64,000 nucleotides of DNA from NCBI GenBank assembly GCA_037157565.1, contig JAZHRO010000012.1, positions 3,622,501 to 3,686,500 of the forward strand, read 5' to 3'. The notes below the pieces were generated by a model. That model was not told where the DNA came from. It worked only from the letters and a program-made list of their open reading frames with translations, and did not search any database. Source of the DNA: Thalassia testudinum (lineage: Eukaryota > Streptophyta > Magnoliopsida > Alismatales > Hydrocharitaceae). Below, piece after piece: positions 36,730-48,100 of this stretch; position 1 is the stretch's first letter, and each line of letters begins with the position of its first letter. The translations under genes and the position numbers were made by a program.

Positions 36730-37083
36730 AAATATATATATATGTATATATGTAAATATATCTATATATATATATATATGGTTATAAATATATAGGTATA
36801 TATATATATGTATATATATATGTGTGTATATATATATATTTATAAGTATATATATATATTTATGTAGCTATATATGTATATATGCATATGTATATATATA
36901 TAGGTATGTAAATATATATATATATATATAAGTATATGTATATATTTATATGTATATGTATGTATATGATACTATATAGATGTATATATGTGTATGTATA
37001 TGTATATAGTAATATATGTATATACAAATATATGTAGCTAGATATGTATATATATGTATATATATGTATATATAGTTACATAG

Positions 37084-37115
<32 letters not shown>

Positions 37116-37345
37116 ATTTATATATGTATATATGCATAAATATATGTATATATATGTAAGTATGGGTATATGTGTATATATATATGTATATATATATCTA
37201 TATATATATATATATATATATACATATTTACATATATACATATACATATATATATATATATATACATATATACTTACATATATATATATGTATATAGACT
37301 AATACATAGTTATATAAGTACTAATATATGTATAGATATATGTAA

Positions 37346-37380
<35 letters not shown>

Positions 37381-37690
37381 TATATAGATATATGTATATA
37401 TATATATATATAAGCATACTAATACTACTATATATATAGATATAAGTATATATATATATATATATGTATATGTATAGAAGTATATGTATATATGTATATA
37501 TATAAGTATATAGATATATATATGTATATATGTATGTATGTATACTAATACATAAGTATATAGGTACTACTATATGTATAAATATAAGTATATATATATA
37601 TAGGTATATAAATATATGTATATATATATCAATATATATATGTATATGTATATATATATATGTATATAATAGTGTATAGGTGTGTGTGCG
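36730..37690. repeat. TA-rich low-complexity array in B 3' LTR
   Basis: About 960 bp of TATA/TATG words, longer than in C (about 700 bp) or in B's other LTR (about 780 bp). Reading frames in it are artefacts. Confidence 0.9.
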
Positions 37691-37723
37691 TGTGTGGAAG
37701 TGTGAGTATATGTGTGTGGGAGC

Positions 37724-37728
37724 GTCGG
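37724..37728. repeat. Target-site duplication GTCGG, left copy
   Basis: Directly before TGATGAGAGCC (37729); repeats at 40366-40370. In B's other LTR the site is present once, uninterrupted, at about 62787-62793. Confidence 0.85.
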
Positions 37729-38666
37729 TGATGAGAGCCTCATCATGAGCCATAACTAGCTCATTTTGACCCAATAAAGAAGATAAAAGCTCCTACATAA
37801 CCTAGAAGAAGGCCTAACTGAAGGAACAAGTGCCCTGAGAAGAAAACATGAAATAAAGGTTAAAACTGTAATTTTACCATTGCAGTACGTAAACAGGATT
37901 TCTCAGAGGCAAAACATAGTTCAAATGGTATAAATGAGATAAAAAGTGGGTTGAGTCAATCAGAAATGGGTTCATGTGCAATCTAAGAACTAAATGACAC
38001 TTGGTAACCCTAAAACAGACCCTCTTAAATTAACAAGGTTCCGGTCAGAACAAAAAGCAAGTAAACCCTCTATAAATCATGGAAAAACATACTCTAGGGT
38101 TTAGAACACTTAATTTGGCCTTTGGAACCTAGTTTGACCTAGATTAGGGTCCTAGCTCTTCAATTAACCTAATTTGGGTTTTTACACAAAATGTCTAGTC
38201 AAACGAGGTCAAACCTGAAATCTAACTTCTCCATTGGATTCCTTAGGTCCAAATTAGGTTTGTACCAAAATTTGGACCTAAGGAGGGGTCATCTTGACCT
38301 ACTTTGCAATTTAGTACACCCAAATCACAAATTGGTCCCTATCTTTTGAATACCGTTGCAGAGACCCCCCTAGGTTCTTCGCCTCCTTTGCAAACCGGTC
38401 CTGCCGCCATTGCTAGGGCAGAACCGAGCTCCGGCGAGGTTCGGAGAGGGATTGCTCTCTAATCCCTCAGAGATTCCCTCCCAGAAATGGAAGGAGGATT
38501 CTCTGAGGAATTCCCTTCCTTATAAAGTCAATTACAATTGCTGGTGTGAACCCAATCTCTCGTGCGAACGCACGGGAGATTTGGGTATCCTAACTCCTTC
38601 CCATCTCCGGCGACCAACTTCAGGCAATTACGTGCCCTTCACGCACTGCACACCCAGTCCAGCGCC

Positions 38667-38673
38667 TATATAA
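38667..38673 (+). promoter_or_regulatory. TATA box of solo LTR 37729-40365
   Basis: TATATAA in the context GCGCCTATATAAGAACCC. Confidence 0.55.
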
Positions 38674-39570
38674 GAACCCACAACTCCGGCCGAACAGGCT
38701 AAGCTTGATTTTGACGGAGATCCCTTCCAAATTCCTCCCTCTCCCATCTCCGGCCAAACGACCCACAAGCTCCGGCGACCCCCTTCCCTCCTTCTCGTCG
38801 CTCTGCTGCCATACCAGCTGCAGAGTCCTCTCCGCCGCTATCTCCCGCGTCGCGCTGTACCCCGCGCATGCACTTCTGACCTCATCTTCGTCGCCGCTTC
38901 CTCCCTTAGGGTCTTTCTTCCCCGACGACGGCAGTTACGAGCCGTCTTCTCCGCCGCCTCCCTTCCCTCCAGACAACCCCAGATACGTTCTCCATCCTCT
39001 CCTCTCTCTTTTCCCCCAACTATTTTACTTGATTACCCCTCGACAGTACCTAACCGCCTTCATCTTCCTTGCCTCCGACCGCACTCCGGCGAGCCGCCCA
39101 CACCACTCCGCCACTCCACACGGCTCGCCAATCACCTCGTGAGCTCCGCCTCACCACCAGGAACTCGCTCCACCCCACAATTGCCACTCCAGACCTCCAT
39201 AACTACCCCCCGAACAACCCACCATCTCCGGCCACAGGTTGACCTAGGCGCGCACGCCTAGGCCGACCGACAACCTGCAGCATCACCCACCACCTTCGCC
39301 GTGCTACGGCGAAGGTTTCCAGCTATTCTGATTGGGCCAATAGGCCGTTCTGTGGAATCTCAGGTGAACGCTTCGGCCGCCATTAACAGCCGAAGCAGCA
39401 GGAAGCTTGGAGCAGCAGCAGGCGTCAGGCTTCCCAGGCGGCAGGTGCAGCTGGCTCTCGCAAGTGTCGCGAAGTGACTGAGTTCAGCAGGGATCACCAG
39501 CAGGGCCTTCAGCGTGGGCAATTGCACACGAGAGTCTGCGGGCGCGCGCAAAGGAAGGGCGGAACGTTTA

Positions 39571-39610
39571 GTCCCACATCGTGGAATCTCAAGGCACAGG
39601 TATGGTATAA
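39571..39610 (+). promoter_or_regulatory. snRNA-type USE plus TATA, Pol III-like spacing
   Basis: GTCCCACATCG (39571-39581) is an exact match to the plant snRNA upstream sequence element RTCCCACATCG. TATAA follows at 39606-39610, 24 nt after it. In plant snRNA genes this shorter spacing goes with RNA polymerase III (U6 type), while Pol II snRNA genes have about 10 bp more. The sequence downstream is not U6, U3, 7SL or MRP RNA as far as I can tell. Confidence 0.55.
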
Positions 39611-40365
39611 AGAGTTTTTGTGATATAGCTTTACTGCCTCGAAAGCATAGGGGTGAGGTCCCTCACTGACCCCACCCGCCTCGCCGCGGCCTGACCACGC
39701 GGACTTGGCGGATCCGACCCGACCTAGACCTACGCACTCCTCGCGCATCACACCACCTTTAGGTGCGCCTGGTCCCGGGTACGATCCGACCCGATTAATG
39801 CTTGTGGCTCTGGGAGAGCGGCTCTGAGTGAATTGCTTGAGAGAGAGAGACATGCGGGTAGCGGGAGAAGGGTTAGGTTTTGCTCCTGTTCGCAGGAGAA
39901 GGACTTGGCCGCTGCAGAAGAAGGAAAAGCAAGCCAAAGAAGAAGACAGAAGAAGAAGAAAGAGGCCTTCGCAGGAGAAGGAAAACAGAAAGATTAGAAG
40001 TCTTCGCAGAGAAGAAGAAGAAGGACAAGGGAAGATTGCAAAGAGATCGGAACGGCAAAGCAGAAGGAAAGATACAGAAGCAGAAAGGAGAAGAAGGAAG
40101 AAAGGAAGAAAGATCACATTTAAGACGTCTGATACATAAATCAGACGTCTAATTCTACTTTTTCTAAAAACTCTTTGAATCAATTATATTTGCATGTAAC
40201 AGTTGTATTCTTGGGTTTTCCAAAGTACTGAGATTGCTCCCTGTGTTCGACCTCGGATACTCCGGTTTTCGAGTAATAAAAATCTTTATTTGTTTTGAAC
40301 GCTTTCGCGGCTATACTACAACACGATATTATCTTTTAACAAACAGCACAAAAGAGTGACGAACA

Positions 40366-40370
40366 GTCGG
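40366..40370. repeat. Target-site duplication GTCGG, right copy
   Basis: Matches 37724-37728; B's LTR resumes here with TAAAGAGAG. Confidence 0.85.
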
Positions 40371-40744
40371 TAAAGAGAGTGTTGTGAGAGAGAGAAAGAG
40401 AGAGAAAGAGAGAGCGGGAGAGAAACTGTTGGAGGTTAAGGCGTCTGAAGGCCAGTGGCGTCGTCTGGATGTCCTCAAGCGCACGCGCAGGCGCGTATGC
40501 GCGCGAGGACGTGCGTGCTGTAGGGCGAGGGGCGCGGAGAGGAGACACAACGCACCGTGCTACGTGAAGACAGGAGCGGGCGCTCGTAGGCGTGCATGGG
40601 CGAAGAGAGCGGGCGACCCAGACGGGTGCGGGCGATGCAGACGTGCAGGCGGGTGCGGGCGACGCGGGTGGGGACACATGCATGGGCTGCGGCCGGTTGC
40701 GGCGTGCCGGGTGATCGGTTAAGTGAGAAGCTCACCGGTCACCC

Positions 40745-40793
40745 CACTGTAGCCACAGTGTCGCGCAAACTGGTGTGAATAGTGGCTACAGTG
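40745..40793. repeat. Hairpin in B 3' LTR
   Basis: Perfect 12-bp arms, CACTGTAGCCAC at 40745-40756 and GTGGCTACAGTG at 40782-40793. Conserved in the other LTR copies. Confidence 0.75.
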
Positions 40794-41318
40794 TAAGGCT
40801 GTGCCGCGCGACCACCTGCTGCAGGTGTTGTGAGTGCGGACGGCTCGCGGCTGCCATGCGTGGGCTGGCGCGCGAGGAAGAAGGTCTGCACCGGCCAGTT
40901 GTAGGCATGGAGAAGCTTGCGACAGAGCGTGCGGAGAGGGAGTTGGCATGCGCGGGGGAAGGCGAGGGCGACATGGGCGTTGTTGGGGTGCTCTGGAGTG
41001 CTTGGCCGGCCGTTGCAATGATGCGCGGTGGCCGGCTGCGGGCAGAAGAGAGAGCGCGACAGAGCGAAGAAGCAAAGGTGGAGGCACCTGCAGGCGTGCG
41101 AGGAAAGGCGAAGGTGGCCTGCAGGCATGTGCGGAAAGGAGTGGGGCAGCTGCTGCTGCGTGCTACTGCTGCCCTTGCTGCTGCGTGCGGAGCTTGAGCT
41201 TCAAAGCTTGAAGCTACCGCTCCAATGGCTGGAATGGCGTGGAAGGTGAAAACAGTGAAGAAGGCCACCACGCCCACCGGCTCTTTTGAAGAGTTGGGCG
41301 GTGGTGGTTTCACGGTGG

Positions 41319-41323
41319 TGGGT
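41319..41323. repeat. Target-site duplication TGGGT, left copy, of element A
   Basis: Directly before A's first LTR base at 41324; the second copy is at 54900-54904. B's uninterrupted LTR reads GGTGGGTGCTCACC at the matching place (about 63683-63695). Confidence 0.9.
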
Positions 41324-41403
41324 TGATAGCGAAATGCGCGTGATTTGTAAAAGCAGTTTTTTAACGTCGTTGTAACACGCGAATCCGCTTTCGCTTTTAA
41401 AAT

Positions 41404-42645
41404 TTATATCCTAGATAGGGGAGTATCTAGGGTCGTCCAAGGAGGCAAAAATTGCAATAATGATTCTCTTGCTTGGAATACAATCTCAACTTTCTTTTTA
41501 ATATTTTTCAATATGTAATTTTTTTGTATTTTGAAAAGACGAGGGCAAACGGCAGATTGTAGCGAAAAGAACTAACACCTACAAATGATTAAAATTCTAA
41601 AAGATAGAAATATCTTCTTCCTAAGCTCACTCTAGGCAAGTGTAGGCCTAGGGTAATTAGGAAGAAGAGGTGAAATAAGTGCTAGAACCAAAACAAACAA
41701 CTGCAATAAAAAGCTTAAAAGAAGGCAATTTTTGATTGAGTAGAATGAGTGTTCTTTTCAAGGACAAGTAGAGGAAAGCTTCTACTAGAATTGAACAATT
41801 TAAAAGCAAGAAAAGAAACACAAATCCTCTTGTAACAATGGTGAAGAAGGTTGTCTTCTTGCTCCAAGCCTAGCTGCTCCTTGGCTTGAAAAGAGGGCCT
41901 CCTTCTTCTCCTTCCTTGAGAGCTCCTCCAAGGTGGAAGCTACCACCTTTAATGCTCTCTCCAAAGGGGTGGGCGTGCACCACCCTTAAAACTCCTCCAA
42001 GGTGGCGTGACCACCTTCAAGATCTTATATCCTAGATAGGGGAGTATCTAGGGTCGTCCAAGGAGGCAAAAATTGCAATAATGATTCTCTTGCTTGGAAT
42101 ACAATCTCAACTTTCTTTTTAATATTTTTCAATATGTAATTTTTTTGTATTTTGAAAAGACGAGGGCAAACGGCAGATTGTAGCGAAAAGAACTAACACC
42201 TACAAATGATTAAAATTCTAAAAGATAGAAATATCTTCTTCCTAAGCTCACTCTAGGCAAGTGTAGGCCTAGGGTAATTAGGAAGAAGAGGTGAAATAAG
42301 TGCTAGAACCAAAACAAACAACTGCAATAAAAAGCTTAAAAGAAGGCAATTTTTGATTGAGTAGAATGAGTGTTCTTTTCAAGGACAAGTAGAGGAAAGC
42401 TTCTACTAGAATTGAACAATTTAAAAGCAAGAAAAGAAACACAAATCCTCTTGTAACAATGGTGAAGAAGGTTGTCTTCTTGCTCCAAGCCTAGCTGCTC
42501 CTTGGCTTGAAAAGAGGGCCTCCTTCTTCTCCTTCCTTGAGAGCTCCTCCAAGGTGGAAGCTACCACCTTTAATGCTCTCTCCAAAGGGGTGGGCGTGCA
42601 CCACCCTTAAAACTCCTCCAAGGTGGCGTGACCACCTTCAAGATC
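41404..42645. repeat. 621-bp tandem duplication in A 3' LTR
   Basis: Units 41404-42024 and 42025-42645 appear identical by eye. Each holds the U5-type motif TAGGGTCGTCCAAGGAGGC (41428-41446 and 42049-42067). Confidence 0.95.
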
Positions 42646-42825
42646 TCCTCCAAGATCTTCCTTGCCTGGCTTCTCCTTTGGCTGGCGTGACCCAAGAGAG
42701 AAGGGAAGAGGGGAAGGCACCAAGGGGACAGAATATCCCCTTAATCTTCTTCTTCTTCTTCTCTCTTGGACGTGGGATTCTTGGTGGAATATGAGAGTGA
42801 AATGGCTAGCCAAGGATGTTGGAGC

Positions 42826-43480
42826 ATAGCTAAGTTAAGCTAAGCTAAGCTAAGCTAAGCTAGCTTAGCTAATGGAGGAGTAGAGGAGAAGGTGTTGGAG
42901 CTAGGGTTTGGAGGAGGGAGCTGAGGAGAAGAAGTCTGGAGCTGGAGCTGGAGCTGGCTGCTGCTGAAGAGGCTGGCATGGGGCTACTCTAGCTGGCTTA
43001 GCTTGCTAGTTCTTTGCTAGTTGCTAAGCCAAGCTAAAGTGAGCTAGCTTCTACCAAAATGAGCTAAGGTGAGCTAGGTCTGGTGCTATCGGGGAGAATC
43101 AAGCTGGTTGAGGCAGCTAAGGTAGCTTAGCTCAACTGAGATGAGCTAAGCTGAATCCCGGGGAGCTGGACTTGAGCTTCCTGAGCTGAGATGAATTCTT
43201 CTTCAGCTGGCTGGAGTTGAGGAGCTGAATGTAGCTGGATCTGAGCTGGGGTGAACTCCTGTCAACTCAGCTGAGCTAGCTAGAGCTCCCTGTGAACTAG
43301 TGGGAGCTGAGGTGAGCTAGACTCAGCTAAGTTGAGCTGGATCTGAGCTGACTTGAGCTAGGGTGAGCTAAGGTGAACTCTCTTGAGCTGCCATCCAGCT
43401 GAGATTAGTTGAATGGAGCTGGGATGAGCTAACCCTAGTTCAAGTAAGCTAGGTTCCAGCTATGGTGAGCTGGATCAAGC
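42826..43480. repeat. AGCT-palindrome array in A 3' LTR
   Basis: Dozens of AGCT words as GAGCTGAGCT, TAAGCTAAGC and GAGCTAGCT. It begins with a tight (TAAGC)n run at about 42830-42862 and continues irregularly. It lies in the U3 part on the element strand. Confidence 0.9.
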
Positions 43481-43725
43481 TGGGTTCCAACTAGTCTGGG
43501 CTTCTCCTTCACCAATTGCCTTCTTGAGTTCTAGGGTTTTAGGGATCTGTGAATCTGTACATCCCTAACACTCACAAAAACACATTAAAACAATAATAAA
43601 AAATGCAATGCATGCCTATCCTAATTTATGCCTAAATGCAGCCCAAAAACCCGTTTGCAGAGTAAAATCCTAAGAGCTAGGTTAGTTTTAAAGCATAAAA
43701 AATGATGATAAACTGGTGTTTATCA

Positions 43726-43735
43726 CACCCCCATG
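43726..43735 (-). promoter_or_regulatory. Polypurine tract of element A
   Basis: CATGGGGGTG on the element strand, directly before the 3' LTR. Such a tract primes plus-strand DNA synthesis. D and B have GGCATGGGAGCG and GGCACGGGGCTA at the same place. Confidence 0.7.
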
Positions 43736-45195
43736 CTTATCTTTTGCTAGTCTCTTAGCAAAACATTAATTTTTTTTTGGAAAATGGAATTTTTGGGAAA
43801 TCTAATTTTTTTGACTTTTGTGGAGAAAAAGAGATTAAGGGACCTTGGTAGATTAAAACACAGGAGATACGGGATTTGTTGAAGATAAACATCAGGATTT
43901 GTTTTTGGATCCAACCATTAGATTGAACGGGATCAATATATCCTCAGAAAATTCACAAATTAACCCCTTGTTAATTCAGATGACTTGAAATGTTTGTTTT
44001 TAGGATTTTTCTGGCTCGTGAATCTGATTCGCAACTTGCAAATTCCTTTAAAACCTTGTGTCTGTGCTTGTGAAAAGGCAACCTTTATAAGGACGTGTTA
44101 TTATTATTATTATTTTTTATTTTTTATTTTTTATTTTTTATTTTTTTCTCCCCCATGCTTATTTTTAGCTTAGTCTTACAACAGATGTGTCGGTATCATC
44201 ATTCCCGTTACCATTCCTCGAGGGGGCTCTGGCGCCAGTACTTCGGGATAGCACTGTCCATGACACCACCCAGGAGCTCACAACCCCAAAACACGATGCG
44301 GTGAAAAGGGGCGCTCCAAGCAAACTCAAGCTCTTGCTCCGACGCTATAGGTAGAGCACCGTCCAAGACACTTGAGCTGCTGAAATGCGCTTTAATGCTC
44401 CGTCTAAAGATATGAAATATAGATATAGAGCAGCGCCGAGGCGGTAACATGTTGACATCGCGTCCTTAAAGAAGGTATTTTCCTTCTTCTCGGCGGTGGG
44501 AACTCAAACCAATGATCTGCTTCAGACTTTTACTAAATCCAAACAAGGAAGCTTTTCAATTTTTTTAGTTGTTTTTAAGTGTTGGCTTGTGTGTGAAAAT
44601 TGACACAAGAAGTTTCTTGAGACCCGCAAGTTTTTGAATAAGAAACTAAGTCAAATACTTTCCATATTACAAAATAGGATCAAGTCACCTGAACTATCAT
44701 GAGTTCAGGTGGAATTTTAGAGAAGGATATCTGATCTAGTCTAAAATAGACCCTGAAATTTTAATGATCAGATCCATATCCTCATCCTTAGTTTGTTAAA
44801 GATTAAATCCCATTGTACCAGAAGTGAATTTTACGACCTTAGTCCTGATTTCAAAATTTTTCCTCAAAAAGTTTTCAACATTTTTATTTTATTTTATTTA
44901 TTTATTTTATTTATTTTTTTTTTGGGTATGCAAGCAGGAAATAAATTAAAGAAAATTGCATGTTTTTAGGTTTTGAACATCCTGAATCGATCATAAAAAT
45001 TTAAAAACACCCCCCCATGCTTAAGATATGCCATGTCCTCATGCATTAGGAGGGAAAAGGGATCACCTTAGTGATGACGGTCGGGTTTAGGATGATCAAA
45101 ACCTGGAAAAAGAAGAAAAAAGGAAAGCAAGAAAATGATGGGTTACCTCCCATCCAGTGCTATCTTTTACGCCATTCAGCCGGGCGTGATGTGTA
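43736..45195 (-). other. 3' region of element A
   Basis: 1.46 kb between pol and LTR, mostly AT-rich with a TTA/TTTTTA microsatellite at about 44098-44146. A distinct GC-richer block at 44190-44475 holds an ATG-started 80-codon frame (44208-44450, minus) that I do not recognise. Athila relatives may carry an env-like gene here; no such gene can be read. Confidence 0.6.
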
Positions 45196-48100
45196 CTAGT
45201 GATCAAGGGTGGTTGGCTCAGTAAAATTAAAAGATTCAGATGGAATTTTAGGCGTATGGTCAAAATAGGGCTTTAAACGCTGGCCATTGACTTGAAATAT
45301 CGAATTAGTTTGTGGATCAAAAAGGTCAACAGCGCCGTATGGATATGTTTTATGAACAATAAAGGGGCCGGTCCATTTAGATTTTAATTTGCCAGGAAAA
45401 AGACGTAATCTCGCATCGAAAAGCCAAACACGTTGATTAACGTCAAAGTGTTTCCGAACAATATATTTATCATGAAATTTCTTTGTTCGGTCTTTATAAA
45501 TCCTCGCATTTTCATAGGAAAAATTACGTAATTCTTCCAATTCAGTTAATTGTAATTTTCTATGGTTACCGGCATCAGATAAATCCATATTAAGTTGTTT
45601 TATTGCCCAAAAAGCCCTATGTTCTAATTCTACCAGGAGATGGCATGCCTTCCCGAAAATCAGACGGAAGGGAGACATGCCAAGCGGAGTTTTAAAAGCG
45701 GTACGGTAGGCCCATAAAGCGTCGTCCAATTTGGTGGACCAGTCTTTACGGTCGGACCTAACCGTTTTTTGTAGAATATTTTTAATTTCCCGGTTAGAAA
45801 CTTCAGCCTGGCCATTAGTTTGGGGGTGATATGGTGTGGAAATTTTATGATTAACCCCATATTTAGAAAGGAGGTGACGGAATTGTGAGTGGGTGAAATG
45901 TGAGCCTCCGTCACTGATAATGGCTTTTGGTATGCCGAATCTTGAGAAAATATTTTTCTTAAGAAATTCGACAACCACACGGTGATCACTAGTGCGGGTG
46001 GGTATTGCTTCTATCCATTTAGAAACATAGTCTACTGCGACTAATATATACAAATACCCACCAGAGTTGATGAACGGTCCCATGAAGTCGATGCCCCAAA
46101 CATCGAAAATTTCAACCTCTAAAATAGGATTAAGGGGCATCATATCCTTTCGAGTCATGTTGCAGATGCTCTGGCAACGCACACAGGACCGAACAAAGTC
46201 ATGAGCATCTTTGTGCAAGCTGGGCCAATAAAATCCTGCATTAAGGATTTTAGCTGCAGTTTTCTTGCCCGAAAAATGTCCGCCACAGGCCATTGAGTGA
46301 CAATGTGTTAAGATATCATGGATTTCAGAATCAGGGACACATCGTCGAATAACCTGATCGGCACAAATGCGGAAAAGGTCGGGCTCCTCCCAAAAATAAT
46401 ATTTAATATCAGCAAAGAACTTATCCCGTTTTGTTTTTGGCCAATCAGCGGGGATTTGTTCTGTTGCTAAGTAGTTTGCAATGGGTGCAAACCAAGGGAG
46501 GGTTGTAGCAGCTAAAATACTTTCATCAGGGAACTGATCTGGTGGGGTCATTATGTCATTTGTCATAAGACGAGAGAGATGATCGGCCACTACATTGTGC
46601 AATCCCGCCTTATCCTTGATTTCCAGGTCAAATTCCTGGAGCAGCAGAATCCAACGGATAAGGCGGGGTTTCGCATCTTTCTTAGTCAGCAAATATTTAA
46701 TTGCTGAGTGGTCGGTATAAACAGTGACACGTGACCCCAACAGATAAGATCTAAATTTTTCCAAGGCAAATACAATGGCAAGAAGTTCCTTTTCAGTAAC
46801 CGTGTAATTCCGTTGTGCGTCATCAAGGGTTTTGCTGGCATAATAGATCACAACGGGTTTCTTGCCAATTCTTTGCCCTAGAACGGCCCCTACAGCAAAA
46901 TCTGAGGCATCTGTCATTAATTCAAAGGGACTATTCCAGTTAGGTCCCTGGAATATTGGTGCCTCAGTAACCTCTTTCTTCAACCTCAAAAAACTCTCCA
47001 GGCACTTATTATTAAAATCAAATGGCTGGTCTTTAGTAAGAAGCTGACTTAAAGGCTTGGAGATTTGGGAAAAGTTTTGTATGAATCGACGATAGAAACC
47101 CACATGACCCAAAAAGGATCTGATTTGTTTGACAGTAGTGGGCGGTGGGAGCTTAGATATAGCATCTATTTTTGCTTTGTCTACCGCAATTCCTTGTTTA
47201 GAAATAACATGGCTCAAGACAATACCTTCTTGGACCATGAAATGGCTTTTTTCCCAGCTGAGGACCAGGTTAACTTCTATGCACTTTTGGAGGGTTCTTT
47301 CAAGATTTTTGAGGCAATGATCAAAAGAATCTCCAAAAATAGAGAAGTCATCCATAAAAACTTCTAAACATTCACCTACCAGGTCTGAAAAAATTGCAAG
47401 CATGCACCTTTGAAAAGTCGCAGGTGCGTTGCAAAGACCGAAGGGCATTCTTCGGAAAGCAAAGGTTCCGAAGGGGCAGGTGAAAGTTGTTTTATCCTGG
47501 TCCTCAGGATGAACCGCTACTTGATTATAGCCAGAATAACCGTCCAAAAAACAGTAAAATTCCCGTCCGGCTAACCGCTCCAAGATTTGATCAATAAAAG
47601 GGAGCGGGAAATGATCCTTCTTAGTGGCGGTGTTTAATTTTCGATAATCTATACACACGCGCCAAGAAGAAGCGGTTCGAGTGGCTATATTTTCCCCCTT
47701 TTCATTGGTGACAACTGTTAGTCCAGCCTTTTTGGGGACAACTTGAGTTGGACTAACCCAGGAGCTGTCAGAAATGGGGTAGATGATATCAGCATCCAGC
47801 CACTTAATAATCTCCTTTTTTACCACCTCCTGCATACTAGGATTCAAGCGCCTTTGTGGTTGGCGGGAGGGGCGAGAATCGTCCTCTAAAAATATACGGT
47901 GCGTACAATAGGACGGATGAATGCCTTTAAGATCAGAAAGGGTCCAGCCAATAGCTTTTCGATATTTACTCAAAACCTGGAGAAGTTTGTGCTCTTGTGC
48001 CCCGGTGAGTCCAGAATTTATAATCAGGGGCAGGGTCTGATTTGGACCCAGGAAAACATATTTAAGTGAATCGGGCAAAGGTTTTAATTCCAATTGTAGG

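Larger units (their letters stand above)
37729..40365 (+). mobile_element. Solo LTR, Athila/Tat-like, 2637 bp, plus orientation
   Basis: Starts TGATGAGAGCC, ends GACGAACA and is flanked by GTCGG. TATATAA is at 38667-38673. The U5-type motif CTCCCTGTGTTCGACCTCGG is at 40237-40256, 109 bp before the end, as in the Athila-like LTRs here. It holds two AGACGTCT palindromes (about 40111 and 40141) and an snRNA-type upstream element with a TATA box (39571-39610). No internal coding region remains. Frames at 38705-39142 (+) and 39509-40183 (-) are not supported as genes. Confidence 0.85.
41324..43725 (-). mobile_element. 3' LTR of element A, 2402 bp
   Basis: Plus strand TGATAGCG...GTTTATCA, that is TGATAAAC...CGCTATCA on the element strand, with a 5-bp terminal inverted repeat TGATA/TATCA. 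It contains a 621-bp tandem duplication (41404-42645) and an AGCT-rich array (42826-43480). Confidence 0.95.

Noticed and set aside
38705..39142. 145-codon plus frame starting just after the TATA box of the solo LTR
   Set aside because: Proline/serine-rich translation of GC-rich LTR leader; no domain and no relative in the window.
39509..40183. 224-codon minus frame in the same solo LTR
   Set aside because: Crosses the GAAG-rich low-complexity run; codon content reflects base composition.
40786..41313. 175-codon minus frame in B's LTR
   Set aside because: The matching part of C's LTR and of B's other LTR does not keep the same frame open over the full length.
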